Shown piece by piece: positions 5,346 through 7,572 of a stretch of 7,572 nt of DNA. The notes below the pieces were generated by a model. The model made no database searches and was not told the origin of the DNA. It saw only the letters and a program-made list of their open reading frames with translations. Numbering within the stretch: the first letter of the stretch is position 1; each line of letters starts with the position of its first letter. Made by a program: the position numbers and the translations under genes. This stretch comes from Pullilachnospira_A gallistercoris (GTDB taxonomy: Bacteria; Bacillota; Clostridia; Lachnospirales; Lachnospiraceae): NCBI GenBank assembly GCA_018712125.1, contig DVHM01000081.1, forward strand, positions 1 through 7,572, given 5' to 3'.

Positions 5346-6998
5346 TTATTTTTTCTTCTTTTTGGCCTGTTTTGCCTGGTATTTGGCCTCCTCCTCCTCG
5401 AAATTCAGCCCCTTCTTTGCGCACTTTTCTTTCAGATCCGCAATGCGGGACGCTTCCAGTTCCGCAGCCGCTTTTTCAGCCTCAATCCGATCCGCTTCCT
5501 CCGGAGATACATAAACCTCTCCTCTGGCCTCCTTAGCCCGTCGCTCCAGTTCCGCGTGAATTTCAGGCATCTTTTCTCCGCGTCAAAGAAAATGCAGACC
5601 ACGAAAACGATAATCGCGAAAATGGCGTAAGCGCCATAGTAGGCAAAGATAATCCACCGGTTAACCGCGTCATTCTGCTCCATGGCTCCCGCCACATAGC
5701 CGTTCATGGAAAGTCCGGTTTCATAGAGCGCGTTCATAGGCGTCAACAACGCAGTATAGAGGGTAGTAATAATCCCCACCGCCAACGTTCCCTCTGGACG
5801 ATAGCCGTACCGGTACTCGATATCATCGCTGGCCTGCTGCATGAAGATCGCGTACATGTTCGTTACCGCGAAAATGCCGACCGCAAATACCAGACCGCCC
5901 AAAACCGCAATACCGAAATTGTAAGGGTTGATCAGCGCGATGCCAACGCCGGCCACCGTAATCACGCAGGAAATCTGCAGAATCCTTCTGGCACTGAACT
6001 TTCTCGATAGAATCGGCACCACAAAAGCACCGATAGCCATAGGCTGCATGGCGGCCATCAGATAAATCATCTGCAGCCCGTTTTCCGCATTGCCTCCGAG
6101 AATATAGGTAATCATATTGACCCGGGCATTTCCTCCCTGCAGGTAATCGTAGAACACCGCGCCGATGTTGACCGCACAGGCCAGCAGGAAATATTTGTTG
6201 GTCAGAATATTTTTCAACTGCTGCCTCAATGGCACCGTGTTGGCCCCGCTTCCATACTCGCCTTCCAGCGTCCTCTGGTTGTCCTCCGTGACACGCTCTC
6301 TGGTCCAAAAATAAAACATAAAAGAGAAAACAACAGCGATCACGGCACAGACGCCCACGGTAATCAGCCAGGATTTCCCGCTCAGATCCCTCTGCAGAAC
6401 CATCGGATACAGCGCTCCCACGATACCCAGAGATACGATGACTCCGGAAATCATAACCGTTACCGAACTGTTGATGGTTGTCAGGCTGTTCCGCTCCAGC
6501 ACATTTCGGCTGGAAACAGAAATTTCATTCATCCGCAGATTATACATCGGCAGACCGAAACACTGATAGATGATGTTGGCGCCGTACAGCCACACGAGAT
6601 ACGCGGCGCTCCCCTTCTCAAAGGGGCGACCAGAACATGCAAAATCCCGCAATTGCCATAATCCAGATACCGATCAGTATGTAAGGGCGGAACCGTCCCG
6701 CCCGGCAGACCGTCCGCTCAGTAATATGATTCAAAAGAAATCCCGTCGCAATTCCCACAATAGTCGTCGCAACCGTCAGAGTCATATATGTCATGACATT
6801 GTTGTAAATTTCATTGATGGCGATGATATCCATGTAGTAGAGCTCTTTCAGTCCCAGCACCACACAGTAATACATGTACACCATACCCGGCCCTATGATG
6901 TAGCCGAATAGCCGCTCCTTCGCCGTCACTCGATTGGAAGTGTCTTTTGTCTGCATAAAATCTCTGTCAAAGACACTTCCCTTCAGATATTCCTTCAT
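5346..6998 (-). pseudogene. GPH/MFS_2-type sugar:cation symporter family transporter, interrupted by two frameshifts
   Basis: Three overlapping frames together encode one multi-pass transporter of about 550 residues. The first frame (6998 to the stop at 6618) carries the N-terminus and the loop motif HITERTVCRAGRFRPYILIG, equivalent to the DRT..GRxRP signature of MFS_2/GPH symporters. The second (through about 6622 to 5576) carries most membrane helices and YRYGYRPEGTLAVGI, the family's R-x-E-G motif. The third (about 5571 to 5346) gives a charged helical tail ending in five lysines. Frame changes fall at a CCCC run (6623-6626, one extra C) and an AAAA run (5572-5575, one missing A). They cancel in length: 1653 bases is 551 codons. 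The start is ATG at 6996-6998 with AGGGGG 6 bases upstream. It is either a genuine pseudogene or an intact gene with two homopolymer sequencing errors. Substrate unknown; a divergent TetR gene may regulate it. Confidence 0.85.
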
Positions 6999-7084
6999 TT
7001 CTTTCCCCCTGTTCCTTTTTTGTTTTATCTTAATCTTTTGGGGATTTCGAAACAATCAACAGTCCTTTACCTTCTGTTTCAATT

Positions 7085-7109
7085 GCAACATTTTTGCACT
7101 TTTTGTTGC
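7085..7109. promoter_or_regulatory. Inverted repeat over the TetR-gene promoter, candidate operator
   Basis: GCAACA (7085-7090) and TGTTGC (7104-7109) form a perfect six-base inverted repeat with a 13-base gap. The 25-base span covers the -35 region and part of the spacer of the TetR-gene promoter and lies in the region shared with the divergent transporter. Its size and position suit a TetR dimer, so autoregulation and control of the transporter are plausible. No sequence-specific match to a known operator is claimed. Confidence 0.4.
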
Positions 7110-7122
7110 GTTCTGGTATAAT
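7094..7122 (+). promoter_or_regulatory. Sigma-A promoter with extended -10 for the TetR gene
   Basis: A perfect -10 TATAAT (7117-7122) is preceded by TGG, giving the extended -10 form TGnTATAAT. A weak -35 TTGCAC (7094-7099) lies 17 bases upstream. An extended -10 commonly compensates for a poor -35. The leader to the start codon is about 67 bases. Confidence 0.75.
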
Positions 7123-7195
7123 TTCAGCAAAACAGACAGTTTGACAGAGATGTTTTTATTGACATTTCACATGGTAATGAAGGAGATCGAATATC

Positions 7196-7572
7196 TTGCC
7201 AGAAAAAATTGTTGAAAAGCCTGTCTCCAGGCGCAGAAAATATACATCCCATACTCTCCGTGAAGCTTTAACGGATCGTCTGGAGGAGAAACCGCTTCAA
7301 CAGATTACCGTTGTAGAGCTCTGTGAACGGGCTGATGTCAACCGGACCACTTTTTACCGGAACTACGAGAGCATGGAGCAGCTGCGGGAAAATCTCAGCA
7401 TCTTCCAGGAACCTCTACAGGCCACTGTATGCAGCGACGATGAAGCCGCTCTGATCTACAGCAGTTTTTGCAGCAGCATCTGCACTGCCTGGCTGGGATG
7501 GGTTGAAAATGACTGCCGCATTTCCATTGAACACATGGAACAGATCATTTTTGCTATCATAATAAGTTACTA
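7196..7572 (+). CDS. TetR/AcrR-family transcriptional regulator (N-terminal part, runs off the window)
   Basis: The first 125 codons of a TetR-type repressor. Residues about 18-65 are the DNA-binding domain: HTLREALTDRLEEKPLQQIT, then VVELCERADVNRTTFYRNYE (39-58), with the typical recognition helix containing TTFYRNY. The C-terminal ligand-binding region has begun (residues 80 onward, helical and Cys-rich) but is cut by the window edge. The start must be the TTG at 7196-7198. An in-frame TGA lies at 7178-7180, no other start codon lies between, and AAGGAG (7180-7185) is 10 bases upstream. A TTG start with a slightly long spacer suggests low expression, normal for a repressor. It is divergent from the transporter gene, and an inverted repeat overlaps its promoter. 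The family call is firm; the ligand is unknown. Confidence 0.9.
   Translation, partial: MPEKIVEKPVSRRRKYTSHTLREALTDRLEEKPLQQITVVELCERADVNRTTFYRNYESMEQLRENLSIFQEPLQATVCSDDEAALIYSSFCSSICTAWLGWVENDCRISIEHMEQIIFAIIISY

Noticed and set aside
5346..5570. Independent 74-residue gene at the transporter's 3' end
   Set aside because: GGAG is 5 bases before its ATG, so it is possible. However, adding one A at 5572-5575 joins it smoothly to the transporter's last helix, and the two homopolymer shifts cancel in length, which fits a single gene better.
6611..6626. Programmed ribosomal frameshifting at CCCC with the hairpin
   Set aside because: The hairpin overlaps rather than follows the shift site, there is no known slippery heptamer, and a transporter gives no reason for programmed shifting. 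Error or mutation is simpler.
7141..7164. Two TTGACA copies in the TetR leader as a second promoter
   Set aside because: TTGACA at 7141-7146 and 7159-7164 are good -35 matches, but no TATAAT-like sequence occurs 16-18 bases after either one, and the second is too close to the start codon.

Overview
The window looks like chromosome from a moderately GC-rich, spore-forming Clostridia, most likely Lachnospiraceae. The evidence is the spoIIAA-spoIIAB sporulation pair at the left edge, strong GGAGG-type ribosome binding sites, and a zinc-ribbon/TPR membrane protein of a style common in that family. The taxonomic call is an inference from gene content, not from a marker gene.

Layout. Every gene except the last is on the minus strand, so transcription runs from right to left. 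At the right edge is the start of a TetR-type regulator (plus strand, from 7196). It is divergent from a GPH/MFS_2-type sugar or drug cation symporter gene (5346-6998, minus) that is broken by two single-base frameshifts, each in a four-base homopolymer. A strong intrinsic terminator (5276-5318) closes that unit. A good sigma-A promoter (5179-5207) then starts a second minus-strand unit: a GNAT acetyltransferase, an AlbA_2/GHKL-type putative regulator, and deoC (deoxyribose-phosphate aldolase). After an AT-rich gap come a 46-residue acidic protein of unknown function and a zinc-ribbon/TPR single-pass membrane protein, tightly coupled and ended by a second strong terminator (590-625). Finally come spoIIAA and the first 72 codons of spoIIAB.

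How the genes work together. SpoIIAA (anti-anti-sigma) and SpoIIAB (anti-sigma/kinase) form the partner switch that controls the forespore factor sigma-F. The conserved Ser57 of SpoIIAA and the E46/N50/R20 residues of SpoIIAB are visible. The TetR gene and the transporter share an intergenic region with an inverted repeat over the TetR promoter, the usual arrangement of a regulator with its transporter target. DeoC belongs to deoxynucleoside catabolism but has no other deo genes in the window. The GNAT and AlbA_2 genes have no assignable substrate or target.

No mobile element, CRISPR array, RNA gene or clear new system was found. The most useful points are the doubly frameshifted transporter, the candidate TetR operator, the strand-specific terminator just before spoIIAA with no recognisable sigma-H promoter after it, and the small-protein/zinc-ribbon-TPR pair of unknown function. 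All gaps between genes are under 300 bases.
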